DNA from: JANNSW01 sp031431235
GTDB taxonomy: Bacteria; Pseudomonadota; Alphaproteobacteria; Rhizobiales; Hyphomicrobiaceae
Assembly (NCBI GenBank): GCA_031431235.1
Contig: JANPDA010000384.1
Location: 1 to 18,298 of the forward strand
Direction of reading: 5' to 3'
DNA length: 18,298 bases
The notes beneath the pieces were generated by a model. That model did no database searches. It saw nothing but the letters and a program-made list of their open reading frames with translations, and was not told the DNA's origin. Shown piece after piece: positions 1 through 8,114 of the stretch; within the stretch, counting starts at the first letter, position 1, and the number at the start of each line of letters is the position of its first letter. The translations under genes and the position numbers were made by a program.

Positions 1-90
1 GCCTCCTGGCGACAGATAGCCCTTGCCCCAGAGCACTTCCAGCAACGTCACCAGCTTCTCGTCATAGGCCTGCGTCTGCTCGAACGACAT
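1..90 (-). CDS. Probable class I SAM-dependent methyltransferase, N-terminal fragment
   Basis: Only the first 30 codons lie in the window; the gene continues past position 1. It starts at an ATG (complement of 88-90) and reads MSFEQTQAYDEKLVTLLEVL, then WGKGYLSPGG. This resembles, from memory, the lead-in of small methyltransferases of the phosphoethanolamine/sarcosine type, where the SAM-binding motif comes shortly afterwards; that motif is outside the window, so the call rests on this stretch alone. The start is 17 bases after the stop of the GcvT-like gene on the same strand, so it is almost certainly the fourth gene of that operon. The ribosome binding site is weak (GGGG about 10 bases upstream). 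The family call is moderately sure; the substrate is unknown. Confidence 0.55.
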   Translation of the reverse strand, partial: MSFEQTQAYDEKLVTLLEVLWGKGYLSPGG

Positions 91-107
91 GGTCTGTCTG
101 CCCCGTA

Positions 108-1337
108 CTATAGCGTGGCGGGCGGCGTCGCCGTGCGTCGCGCGAGCTTCAGGAACGGCCGCTCGACGATGCGCGCCTTCAGCATCAGCTTCTGCCACAT
201 CAGCTCGCGCAGCGCATAGATCTCGACCCAGAGATTGTCGGTGACGGTCATGCCGAACGGGCGCCTCAGCGAGGCGATCGCGATGTTGCGCTTGGCGGTC
301 GGGGACCAGGCCGCCGCCGTGATATGGCCTGCCTCGGTCCAGCGGTCGAAGCCGCGGCCGAAATAGACGAGCGAGTTGTCCGCGGCGATGTTGCCCTCGA
401 TCTCGAGGCCGACCAGGACACAGCGCAAGCGGTCCATCTCCTTCTCCTCGAGCAGGGCGCGGCGTCCGTTGAAATGCCCCTTGCTGAAATCGACCATCCA
501 GCCGAGGCCGAGCTCGAAAGGCGAGCGTGGCCGGTCGCGCCGCAGCGCATGCTCGGCCCCGACGAACTCGGCGCTCGCCTGGATGAATCCGGCCTCGATC
601 CGGGCGAGGTTCAAGGCCGCGTTGCCGAACGGGCGCAGGCCATGCAGCCGGCCGGCTTCGAACAGGCGGTCCCAGAGGTCGAGCGCATGGTCTGGCGCAA
701 CGAACAGCTCATAGCCGAGGTCGCCGGTGAAGCCGGTGCGCGAGATCGTGACCGGCAGGTCGCCGAGCCGGACATCCGCGAGGTCGAACGGCTTCAGCCG
801 GGCCGTCTCCGCGAGGCCCGCATCGCGCAGCACCAGAAAGCTCGACGGCCCCTGCAGCGACAGGCCCGCGACCGCCTCGCTCTCGTCCTCGATCGCAACA
901 TCCAGGCCCAACCCGCTGTCGAGCATCCAAGGCAGCATCCGCTCCTGGCAGCAGATGCGGAAATCAGCCTCACCCAGGCGGAACACCGTGCCGTCATCGA
1001 TCAGGTGCCCGTGCGCATCGCACCAACCGCTGTAGGCGACCCGGCCCGGCTTCAGCTTCGCCATCGACCGCAGCTGCAGCCGATCCATGAAGACCTCCGC
1101 ATCGCGACCCCTCACGCGGTACTTGATCATCGGCGAGATGTCATAGACGCCCGCCTGGCTGCGGATGGCGAAGTACTCCATCGTCGTATCGTCGTAGGTG
1201 TTGGCCGTAATCGAGCCGGACCAGGGCAGCCACGAGCGGTTGCGGTTCCAGGCCGAGGTGCGCGGATGGAATGGCGTCTCGCGGTAGGGCGTGCGGAAAT
1301 GCTCCTGCGCCGGCGTGCGACGCGCTTCGATGCTCAT
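108..1337 (-). CDS. GcvT-family aminomethyltransferase (folate-dependent)
   Basis: The 409-residue product belongs to the glycine cleavage T-protein/DmdA superfamily, which moves a one-carbon unit from a substrate to tetrahydrofolate in the cytoplasm. Visible family blocks are AGVYDISPMIKYRVRG (62-77), HLIDDGTVFRLG with the conserved Asp pair 114-115 (111-122), LSLQGPSSF (159-167), SRTGFTGDLGYELF (199-212), LNLARIEAGF (242-251) and the C-terminal barrel block GHITAAAWSPTAK (337-349). A Trp-rich stretch at 30-40 precedes the first block. The frame is open further upstream, but the ATG at 1337 is the likely start: GAGGAGG lies 7 bases ahead and the start overlaps the upstream stop as ATGA. It is not the housekeeping gcvT, since gcvH and gcvP are absent. 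Two FAD oxidoreductases precede it and a methyltransferase follows, suggesting a demethylation module. The substrate cannot be read from the sequence. Confidence 0.85.
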   Translation of the reverse strand: MSIEARRTPAQEHFRTPYRETPFHPRTSAWNRNRSWLPWSGSITANTYDDTTMEYFAIRSQAGVYDISPMIKYRVRGRDAEVFMDRLQLRSMAKLKPGRVAYSGWCDAHGHLIDDGTVFRLGEADFRICCQERMLPWMLDSGLGLDVAIEDESEAVAGLSLQGPSSFLVLRDAGLAETARLKPFDLADVRLGDLPVTISRTGFTGDLGYELFVAPDHALDLWDRLFEAGRLHGLRPFGNAALNLARIEAGFIQASAEFVGAEHALRRDRPRSPFELGLGWMVDFSKGHFNGRRALLEEKEMDRLRCVLVGLEIEGNIAADNSLVYFGRGFDRWTEAGHITAAAWSPTAKRNIAIASLRRPFGMTVTDNLWVEIYALRELMWQKLMLKARIVERPFLKLARRTATPPATL

Positions 1338-2899
1338 GACTTGGCCTCCTCGGCCAGGATCGCGCGGACAGCATTGGCGCCGGCGAGGCCCATCACGTTG
1401 CCGCCCGGATGACTGCCGGCGCCGGCGAGCCAGAGGCCATCGATCGGCGCGCGGTATTGCGCTGCGGTCTGGAACGGGCGCAGCCACAGCAACTGGTCGA
1501 CGGCGAGCTCCCCATGATGCCAGTGCCCGCCCGGCATCCGGCAACGCGCCTCGATGTCGGCGGGCAAGAGCAAATCGGCGTGACGGACGAGCTTGCGAAA
1601 GCCCGGCGCGTGGCGCTCGAGCCTGGCAAGGCACGCGTCCAGCATCCCAGCCCGCGCCGCATCCAGACCAGCCTTTGGGGCATAGGGCGCGTAGAGTACG
1701 ATCGCCGAGAGTACGTGCTTGCCGGCTGGCGCGAGCGCTGGCTCGGCGAGGCTCGGTATGACCATCTCCATCGCCGGCTCGGCCGGGACCTCGCCATACT
1801 TCACTGGATCGAACGCCCGCTCGACCGCCCGAACCGAGGGCGCGATCAACAGCCGCTCGCCCATCTGCCTGGCGTCGAGGCCCGAGAACTCCGGCAACCC
1901 GTCGAGCGCGATGTTGAGCTTGGCGGCGGCGCCTTTCATGCGAATGCTCGTCAGGCGGCGCACGTCATCCGTCTCCAGGTGCCGGGCCCCGACCATGTCG
2001 AGGAGGGTCGAGCGCGGATTGGCGGCCGAGACGATCATGTCGGCTCGCAGCTCCTCGCCACTCGCCAGTGTGACGCCCTTGGCACGCAGGCCCTCGATCA
2101 GGATGCGCGCGACCGGCGCCGACGTGCGGATCTCGACCGTGGCCGCGCGAGCCGCAAGCTCGAGCGCATTGATGACGCCGCCCATCCCGCCCTTGGGCGG
2201 CAGCACCCGCTCGGCCGGGCCGACGACACCACCCGCAAGACGGTAGAGGTAGCTCAACAGCGAGCCCGGCGAGAGCGGCCCCGACGCGGTGCCGAGCACG
2301 GCATCGAACGCTATGGCTCCCTTCAGCCGGTCGTCCTCGATTTCCTCGTTCAGCACGTCGGCGATGTTCATGAGCACGAGCCGCAGGAGCTCGCGCATGT
2401 CCGGACGGCCCATCCGCCGCAGCGACAGGCCGAGCCGACCCAGGCGCAGTCCCGACGCACGATCGCCAGGATCGAGCCGTGGCGGTGTTTCCGCCATCAG
2501 CGGCGCCAGCACGCCCGCGAACCGCAGCAGGCGGGCGTGCAGCCTCGCCCACGCGAGGGCATCGGCTTCCGCGACCTCGCCTTGGACCTCGCCGCGCCGG
2601 ATGGTCAGATGACGCCGGTCGGCAGTCAGAGCGATCGTGGCGAGGTCGGGCGCGGCAAAGGCGAGGCCGTGGCGTTCGAGATCGAGGTCCTTGACGACCC
2701 GTGCCGCCAGATGCGTGACGAGATGGGCGACCTCCGAGACACGAAAACCCGGGGCGATCTCGACCGTGCGGGCGGCGCCACCCAGCGTGGCGCCAGCTTC
2801 CAGCAGGAGGACGCGCTTACCGGCCTTGCCGAGCATGGCGGCGGCGACGAGCCCATTGTGGCCGCCGCCGATCACGATCGCATCGAAGCTAGCGGCCAT
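1334..2899 (-). CDS. PYROXD2/phytoene-desaturase-like FAD oxidoreductase (second of a tandem pair)
   Basis: This 521-residue protein is an NAD(P)/FAD-dependent oxidoreductase of the CrtI/PYROXD2 type (COG1233-like). The N-terminal Rossmann motif VIGGGHNGLVAA (9-20) is followed by Glu34, which would bind the FAD ribose, and LGGAA (39-43). The C-terminal FAD motif GLWLAGAGSHPGGNVMG starts near residue 488. The ATG at 2899 is chosen because the FAD motif begins at residue 9 and a GGGAAGG sequence precedes it; the frame stays open to 3319 without meaningful residues. It starts 26 bases after the stop of the paralogous gene and overlaps the GcvT-like gene by 4 bases. The two paralogues share the same end motifs but differ clearly between them, so they may form a hetero-oligomer or act on successive intermediates (inference). 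The substrate is unknown; nothing nearby points to carotenoid synthesis. Confidence 0.85.
   Translation of the reverse strand: MAASFDAIVIGGGHNGLVAAAMLGKAGKRVLLLEAGATLGGAARTVEIAPGFRVSEVAHLVTHLAARVVKDLDLERHGLAFAAPDLATIALTADRRHLTIRRGEVQGEVAEADALAWARLHARLLRFAGVLAPLMAETPPRLDPGDRASGLRLGRLGLSLRRMGRPDMRELLRLVLMNIADVLNEEIEDDRLKGAIAFDAVLGTASGPLSPGSLLSYLYRLAGGVVGPAERVLPPKGGMGGVINALELAARAATVEIRTSAPVARILIEGLRAKGVTLASGEELRADMIVSAANPRSTLLDMVGARHLETDDVRRLTSIRMKGAAAKLNIALDGLPEFSGLDARQMGERLLIAPSVRAVERAFDPVKYGEVPAEPAMEMVIPSLAEPALAPAGKHVLSAIVLYAPYAPKAGLDAARAGMLDACLARLERHAPGFRKLVRHADLLLPADIEARCRMPGGHWHHGELAVDQLLWLRPFQTAAQYRAPIDGLWLAGAGSHPGGNVMGLAGANAVRAILAEEAKS
1345..1351 (-). promoter_or_regulatory. Strong Shine-Dalgarno that sets the start of the GcvT-like gene
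   Basis: GAGGAGG on the minus strand lies 7 bases before the ATG at 1337, inside the last codons of the upstream oxidoreductase. It decides for the internal start over the longer open frame and indicates translational coupling at the ATGA overlap (1334-1337). Confidence 0.7.
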
Positions 2900-2925
2900 C
2901 AGTGGCACCTTCCCGGCTTCTCTCG

Positions 2926-4545
2926 TCACAGCACCGCATAGGCATCGCTCATCGTTGCGGGCTTGGCCAAGTCGCGCAGGATCTCGGCCGCAGCATTGCG
3001 CCCCGGTGCGCCCATCACGCCGCCGCCGGGATGGGTGGAGGAGCCGCACATGTAGAGGCCACGGATCGGCGCCCGGTACTTGGCGTAGCCCGGCACCGGG
3101 CGGTTGAAGAGCAATTGGTCGAAGGTCAGCTCGCCCTGGAAGATGTTGCCCTCGGTCAGGCCCACCTCGGCCTCGAGCTCCCTCGGTGTCCGCACCTCGG
3201 CGTGCAGGATCAGATCCTTGAAGTCGGGAGAGTAGTCCGCGATCTGCCCGATCACCGTGCGCCCGAATGCGTCGCGATCCGCGTCGGTCCAGTCGCGCCC
3301 TTCGATCCTCGGGGGACAATACTGCACGAAGCAGGTCATGAAGTGCTTGCCGGGCGGCGCCATGGTCGGGTCGAGCTGGGTCGGGATCAGCATGTCGAGG
3401 AAGGGATCGGTCGAGAAATGCCCGGCCTTCCAGTCATCATAGGCGCGCTCCATGCGCTCGATCGAATCGGTGAAGTGCAGATCGCCCCGCATGCACGGTG
3501 AGCCTTCCGGCAGCGCAGGGAATCTCGGCAGGCCATCGAGCGCGATATTGACCTTGCCCGAGGAGCCGCGGATCTTGAAATTCTTGACCGACTTGACGAA
3601 GTCGCCCGGCAGGTCGCCCTCCTCGACGAGCTTCAGGAAGGTGCGCTTGACGTCGAGATTGGAGACGACGATCTTCGCCCTGATCTCCTCGCCGTTGTCC
3701 AGCAGGACGCCAGTCGCGCGATTGCCTTTCATCAGAATGCGATCGACGCCTGCGCCGGTGCGGATCTCTCCGCCGCCTTCCTTGAAGGCGCCCGCGATCG
3801 ACTTCGAGACCGAGCCCATGCCGCCGCGCGCAAAACCCCAGGCGCCGATCGAGCCATCCACATCGCCCATGTAGTGATGCAACAGCACATAAGCCGTGCC
3901 CGGCGACATCGGCCCGAGCGCGGTGCCGATGATGCCTGAGATCGCGAGATAGGCCTTGATGACGTCGCTCTCGAAATACTCGTCGAGGAACTCGGCGATC
4001 GACATGGTCCAGAAGCGGATCATGTCGCCGATCTCCTGCTCGCTCAGATTGCCGAATGTGCGCGCCAGATAGATCAGCTCGGAGAGGTCGCGCGGCCGCA
4101 TCGAGGTCGGATCGGCGGGCGTGCGCAACAGGAACGGCCGGATCAGCCGGCACTGGCGCATGACGAAGGCCGAGTAGCGGTCGTAGGCCTCCGCGTCGCG
4201 CGCCGAGAACCGGGCGAGCTCACGCCGCATCACCTCGTGATTGCGGTCGGTCGCCAGCACGCCGCCGTCGCGCGTGAAGACGGCGCCCGACTCGTAGGGC
4301 AGCACCTGCAACCCGTGACGCGGCAGGTCGAGGTCGCGCATGATCTCGGGGCGCAACAGCGAGCAGACGTAGGAGCAGTTGGAATAGAGAAATCCCGGAT
4401 GGATCTCGCGGCTGACGGCGGCGCCGCCGATGTAGCCGTTCTTCTCGACGACCAGTGTCCTGACGCCCGCCTTCGCCAGATAGGCAGCCGCGACCAAGCC
4501 GTTGTGGCCCGCGCCGATCACGATGGCATCCCATTCTGCCGCCAT
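2926..4545 (-). CDS. PYROXD2/phytoene-desaturase-like FAD oxidoreductase (first of a tandem pair)
   Basis: This 539-residue flavoprotein is the first gene of the minus-strand operon. The FAD motif VIGAGHNGLVAA lies at 9-20, the ribose-binding Glu at 34 and YIGGAA at 38-43. The C-terminal motif GLYMCGSSTHPGGGVMGAPG starts near residue 496, as in PYROXD2-like proteins; the length is normal for the family. The frame is open to 4728, but the ATG at 4545 puts the FAD motif at the expected place and has GGGAG about 9 bases upstream. The protein should bind FAD and oxidise a small substrate in the cytoplasm. The link to the downstream aminomethyltransferase suggests oxidation of an amine or methyl donor (inference). 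Its promoter should lie in 4546-4709, shared with the divergent CNNM-type gene. Confidence 0.87.
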   Translation of the reverse strand: MAAEWDAIVIGAGHNGLVAAAYLAKAGVRTLVVEKNGYIGGAAVSREIHPGFLYSNCSYVCSLLRPEIMRDLDLPRHGLQVLPYESGAVFTRDGGVLATDRNHEVMRRELARFSARDAEAYDRYSAFVMRQCRLIRPFLLRTPADPTSMRPRDLSELIYLARTFGNLSEQEIGDMIRFWTMSIAEFLDEYFESDVIKAYLAISGIIGTALGPMSPGTAYVLLHHYMGDVDGSIGAWGFARGGMGSVSKSIAGAFKEGGGEIRTGAGVDRILMKGNRATGVLLDNGEEIRAKIVVSNLDVKRTFLKLVEEGDLPGDFVKSVKNFKIRGSSGKVNIALDGLPRFPALPEGSPCMRGDLHFTDSIERMERAYDDWKAGHFSTDPFLDMLIPTQLDPTMAPPGKHFMTCFVQYCPPRIEGRDWTDADRDAFGRTVIGQIADYSPDFKDLILHAEVRTPRELEAEVGLTEGNIFQGELTFDQLLFNRPVPGYAKYRAPIRGLYMCGSSTHPGGGVMGAPGRNAAAEILRDLAKPATMSDAYAVL

Positions 4546-4709
4546 GGCTTCACTCCCGCAAGGACTGTGGCACTCGAGCCAAATCGTCTCACCTTCGGCG
4601 GGTCGCATCAAGCCTGCTGGCCGAGCCGTTGAATGTTTACACGACCCGTGCATGCTAGTGTGATTCGCCTGACCCGAGTTTTCGAGCAACCCACCACCAT
4701 GTTCCTGCC

Positions 4710-6011
4710 GTGCTGACGCTGCTGCCACTTCTTGCCGTGCTCTTTCTCGTCCTCGCCAACGGCTTTTTCGTTGCAGCCGAGTTTGCGCTCGTGGCCGTGC
4801 GCCGCAGCCGGGTCGATCAGCTGGTCGCCGAGGGCCGGCCGAATGCCTTGCAGCTCCAGCGCGCGCTCGACCGGCTCGATTCCCAGATCGCGGCCACCCA
4901 GCTCGGCATCACCATGAGCTCGCTCGCGCTCGGCTGGGCCGGTGAGCCCGCGATCGCGCACCTGATCGAGCCTGCCTTCGCTGCGCTGCCGTTTGGGATC
5001 TCGACGGCCGTGACTCACATCATTGCCGTGGTGATCGCCTTCACGCTCATCACCACGCTCCATATTGTTTTCGGCGAGCTCGCGCCCAAGACGCTGGCGC
5101 TACAGCGCCCCGAGGCGACCGCGCTCGCAATCGTGCAACCCTTGCGAATCTTCCTTGCCGTTTTCCGCCCGGCCATTGCCCTGTTGAACGGGCTTGGCCG
5201 CGGCGTGGTCCGGCTCGCCGGACTGCAGCCGGGTGATGCCGAAACGCACCTGCATTCGCCCGAGGAGTTGAAGCTGCTGGTGGCAGCGAGCCGGCAGGCG
5301 GGTCTGCTGGAGCGTCAGCAGCAGGAGGTGCTCGAGCGCGTGCTCTCGATCGGCGAGCGGCAGATCGCGGACGTGATGACGCCGCGCCCCGACATCGAGT
5401 GGATCGACGTGGATGCCCCGCTCGCGGAGGCGCTGAAGCGGATCCGCGCCTGTCCCTACGAGCAGCTGCCGCTCTGCCGTGGCGAGATCGACGAGATCGT
5501 CGGCATCATCCGCAAGCAGGATCTGTTCGATGCCCAGATCGATGGCCGCCCGATCGACCTCATCGGGCTCGCGCGCGAGCCTCTGGCGGTGCACGAGGGC
5601 GCGACCATTCTCAAGGTGCTGGAAGAATTCCGCAAGCGCACGGCGGAGATCGCGATCGTGGTCGACGAGTACGGCGACCTCGAGGGGCTCGTCACGCAGA
5701 CGGACCTGCTGGCCGCGATCGCCGGGCAGTTGCCGGAAGCGCCTGGCGAGGAAGCCGACATCTTCGTGCGGCCGGACGGCTCGTTCCTGATCGACGGCGG
5801 AGCGCCGGTGTTCGACGCCTTTGCCCGGCTGGGCCTGAAGCGGCCCGACGACGATCGCGACTATCACACGATCGCAGGGTTTGCCCTCGATGTGCTCGGC
5901 CGCATCCCGCAGGCGGGCGAATCGTTCTGCTACGAGGGCTTCCGCTTCGAGATCGTCGACATGGATGGACGGCGCATCGACAAGCTGCTGGTCGCCAGGG
6001 AGAAGGTTTGA
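4710..6011 (+). CDS. CNNM/CorC-family membrane protein with CBS domains (hemolysin/TlyC-like)
   Basis: The 433-residue product has the architecture of CNNM/CorC proteins, which are implicated in Mg2+ and Co2+ transport or resistance. An N-terminal DUF21-type membrane domain (about 1-180) opens with a hydrophobic segment followed by NGFFVAAEFALVAVRRSR and contains the family motif GELAPKTLAL. Two CBS domains follow (about 200-330), including DVMTPR and IVVDEYGDLEGLVT. A C-terminal CorC_HlyC domain starts around 345 and holds DYHTIAGF. The start is a GTG at 4710; no other start codon lies between it and the upstream in-frame stop at 4656, and no clear Shine-Dalgarno is seen. It diverges from the oxidoreductase operon and converges on the ureohydrolase gene with 19 bases between the stops. 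The older hemolysin label says little about its role. Confidence 0.9.
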   Translation: MLTLLPLLAVLFLVLANGFFVAAEFALVAVRRSRVDQLVAEGRPNALQLQRALDRLDSQIAATQLGITMSSLALGWAGEPAIAHLIEPAFAALPFGISTAVTHIIAVVIAFTLITTLHIVFGELAPKTLALQRPEATALAIVQPLRIFLAVFRPAIALLNGLGRGVVRLAGLQPGDAETHLHSPEELKLLVAASRQAGLLERQQQEVLERVLSIGERQIADVMTPRPDIEWIDVDAPLAEALKRIRACPYEQLPLCRGEIDEIVGIIRKQDLFDAQIDGRPIDLIGLAREPLAVHEGATILKVLEEFRKRTAEIAIVVDEYGDLEGLVTQTDLLAAIAGQLPEAPGEEADIFVRPDGSFLIDGGAPVFDAFARLGLKRPDDDRDYHTIAGFALDVLGRIPQAGESFCYEGFRFEIVDMDGRRIDKLLVAREKV

Positions 6012-6030
6012 CCGCGCGGTTTCGCCGACC

Positions 6031-6978
6031 CTACTGGCCCGGTGCAAGGCCCAGCTGCCGACACAACAGCACCAGCGACTCATAGACCACGTGCGCACAC
6101 AGATGGGCCGCCAGATTGCCGACGTCCTGCGGCGGGCTGACGGTCGCAACGTCGATGGCGACGAGGTTGAGGTCGGTCAGCGAGCGCAGCAGATCGATGC
6201 CCTCGCGCGCCGTCAGTCCACCCCAGGAGGGGGTGCAGACGCCCGGCGCCACCGACGGGTCGAAGATGTCCATATCGAAGCAGAGATAGACCGGCCGGCC
6301 AGCTGCCTCGTCGCGGAACTCGGCGATCCGCTGCGCGAAGCCGCCGCGCACCAGCTCGTCCTGCGAGACCACGCGGTAGCCGAGTGCGCTCGCCTTGGGG
6401 ATGACGCCATGGAAATAGGTCGTCGAGCGGATGCCCATGTGCCAGGAGCGGGAGGCGTCGATCAGCCCCTCCTCGGCGATGTGGGTGAACTGGCTCGATG
6501 CCGTGTATTTGTCATCGGGATCGTAGTCATAGGCGTCGGTGTGGGCGTCGATATGGAGCGCGACCATGCCCTTGTGGCGCTTGGCCGTCGCCCTCGCGAC
6601 CGGAACCGAGACCGAGCCATCGCCGCCGATGGTAACGGGGATCGCACCAGCATCGAGAACACGCTCGACCGCCTGCTCGATCCGATCGAACGCATCGACG
6701 ATTTGGCCCGGCGTGAGGCGGACATTGCCGCAATCGACGGCGTTCAGGGCGCCGAGCGGATCGAAATCGGCGTGGGTTGGATTGAAGCGGCGCATCAGCA
6801 CCGACATCTGGCGCACGGCGTCGGGCCCGCCGCGCGCGCCGACGCGGGTCGGGTGCGTGCCGCAGTCGAACGGGAGCCCGAGCACCGCAGCCCGGTTACC
6901 CGGCAGGGGGCGCGCATGCGGCAGCCCCATGAAGGTGAGCGGCGGCACGAACAGCTCGTCGTCCGTAAAGCGCGGCAT
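6031..6978 (-). CDS. Arginase/agmatinase-superfamily ureohydrolase, atypical active site
   Basis: The 315-residue protein has the ureohydrolase fold, whose members use two Mn2+ to hydrolyse guanidino groups, usually releasing urea. Present are LPFDCGTHPTRVGARGGPDAVR (start near 35), DAHTD (144-148), FDMDIFDPSVAPG (234-246) and the late block DVATVSPPQD (276-285). Two positions are unusual. GGDHS reads GGDGS (118-122), losing the His that binds Mn-A. The Glu that grips the guanidinium in the DxxE block is Thr279. The real substrate may therefore not be a guanidine. The ATG at 6978 is chosen over an upstream in-frame ATG because GGGAG lies 6 bases before it. It is the last gene of the C-N hydrolase operon, 19 bases after the acetamidase-like gene. 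Confidence 0.85.
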   Translation of the reverse strand: MPRFTDDELFVPPLTFMGLPHARPLPGNRAAVLGLPFDCGTHPTRVGARGGPDAVRQMSVLMRRFNPTHADFDPLGALNAVDCGNVRLTPGQIVDAFDRIEQAVERVLDAGAIPVTIGGDGSVSVPVARATAKRHKGMVALHIDAHTDAYDYDPDDKYTASSQFTHIAEEGLIDASRSWHMGIRSTTYFHGVIPKASALGYRVVSQDELVRGGFAQRIAEFRDEAAGRPVYLCFDMDIFDPSVAPGVCTPSWGGLTAREGIDLLRSLTDLNLVAIDVATVSPPQDVGNLAAHLCAHVVYESLVLLCRQLGLAPGQ

Positions 6979-6997
6979 GACAATCTCCCAATTGCGA

Positions 6998-8098
6998 TCA
7001 GCTCTCGAAGATATCGGTCGGCAGGAGCGCACTCACCAGATAGTTCGGATTGTTGGCGGCCTGGCTGATGCGCAGATCGACGGCAACGCTGCAGATCACG
7101 GCGGCCTGCTGGCGCGGGAAGCCGTATTCGGCCGACAGGTGCGCGATCATGTTGAGAAGGGCGTGCTCGGCCGCCTTGTCGAGGTCATCCCGGTTGAGCG
7201 TGCCGTCGCGCGTATAGGACTGGCCGGTCGTTGCGAATATCGGGCGCTGGCTGAGCGGGGAACCGGCGCGCCTGGAAAATTGGACATCACGGATGTTGCG
7301 CGCGGCAGCCTCGCCCTTGCGCAAGCCGAACCGGCAGCGCAGCATTGCCCCCATCTCGATGCCCGTACAGCACTCGTTGTCGCCTTGCGCATAGTGCGCG
7401 TCGCCGCACGAGAACAACGCGCCCTCGACCGAGACCGGCAGACGCAATACAGCGCCTGCCGTCAGCTGGCGCACGTCGATGTTGCCGCCGAAGTCCCGTG
7501 GCGGCGCGGTCCTCAGCCCGTTTGCAGCATGGCGCGGGGTCGCGCCGCGCGACTCGCAAGGGCGCACAGTTGGATCTTCCTCGGCCAGTCGATCCTCCAT
7601 CGCGATGTAGTGCGCCATCATCGGATGCGACGGTGCCACGCCCATGACACCCAGGAACGGATCGGCGGGAATGCTCACTCCGGGCAGATCGCCAGACCTG
7701 GCCAAGCCATCGGTCATCGTCCAGCGCACGAGCAGACTCGATGTGAAATGCTGCCGCAAGATGCCAAAGCTCGGGCTCTGGATCGTGAAGCCGAAGGTTT
7801 GCGGCTCGACAGCGATGATCTCGATCTCGAGGATGTCGCCGGGCTGGCTGCCGCGCACGTGGATCGGGCCGGTCAAGGGATGGACACGGCCCGTATCGAG
7901 CCGCTCCAGATCGGCGGTGCAGGAGGCCGGCCCGATCTGCCCGTCATAGGCATCACGCGTTTCGATTTCGACGATCGCGCCTGGATCGACGGTCAACATC
8001 GGCGCAATATCTGGGTGCCAACGGTTGTGCCCAGTGCCGGGGTCGTCGAGCAGCGGCCTCGACCGATCGATCCGGGCTTTGAGGGCGACGCGGGTCAT
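6998..8098 (-). CDS. Acetamidase/formamidase family protein
   Basis: The 366-residue protein belongs to the FmdA/AmdA family, cytoplasmic amidases that hydrolyse formamide or short amides to ammonia and the acid. Family blocks are VHPLTGPIHVRGSQPGDILEI (about 92-112) and GGNIDVRQL followed by ALFSCGDAHYAQGDNE and TGIEMGA in the middle of the chain. The length sits between short acetamidases and the roughly 400-residue formamidases. The ATG at 8098 has only a weak ribosome binding site (TAGG), but the gene begins 16 bases after the upstream stop, so coupled translation is likely. As the third gene of the operon it could remove a formyl or amide group left by the two upstream amidohydrolases (inference). 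No regulator or amide porin accompanies it. Confidence 0.88.
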   Translation of the reverse strand: MTRVALKARIDRSRPLLDDPGTGHNRWHPDIAPMLTVDPGAIVEIETRDAYDGQIGPASCTADLERLDTGRVHPLTGPIHVRGSQPGDILEIEIIAVEPQTFGFTIQSPSFGILRQHFTSSLLVRWTMTDGLARSGDLPGVSIPADPFLGVMGVAPSHPMMAHYIAMEDRLAEEDPTVRPCESRGATPRHAANGLRTAPPRDFGGNIDVRQLTAGAVLRLPVSVEGALFSCGDAHYAQGDNECCTGIEMGAMLRCRFGLRKGEAAARNIRDVQFSRRAGSPLSQRPIFATTGQSYTRDGTLNRDDLDKAAEHALLNMIAHLSAEYGFPRQQAAVICSVAVDLRISQAANNPNYLVSALLPTDIFES

Positions 8099-8114
8099 CG
8101 GGGCCTACCGGCGT

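Noticed and set aside
1409..2941. 510-codon plus-strand open frame
   Set aside because: It is antisense to the FAD oxidoreductase, with Arg/Gln/His-rich sequence and no recognisable motif; typical of GC-rich codon shadows.
4583..4611. Promoter-like hexamers on the minus strand (TTGATG, 17-base gap, GACGAT) before the oxidoreductase operon
   Set aside because: The -10 match is only three of six; hexamers this weak are expected by chance.
4699..4716. ATG upstream of the CNNM-type gene
   Set aside because: It reads six codons including a stop and is out of frame with the gene; no reason to treat it as a leader peptide.
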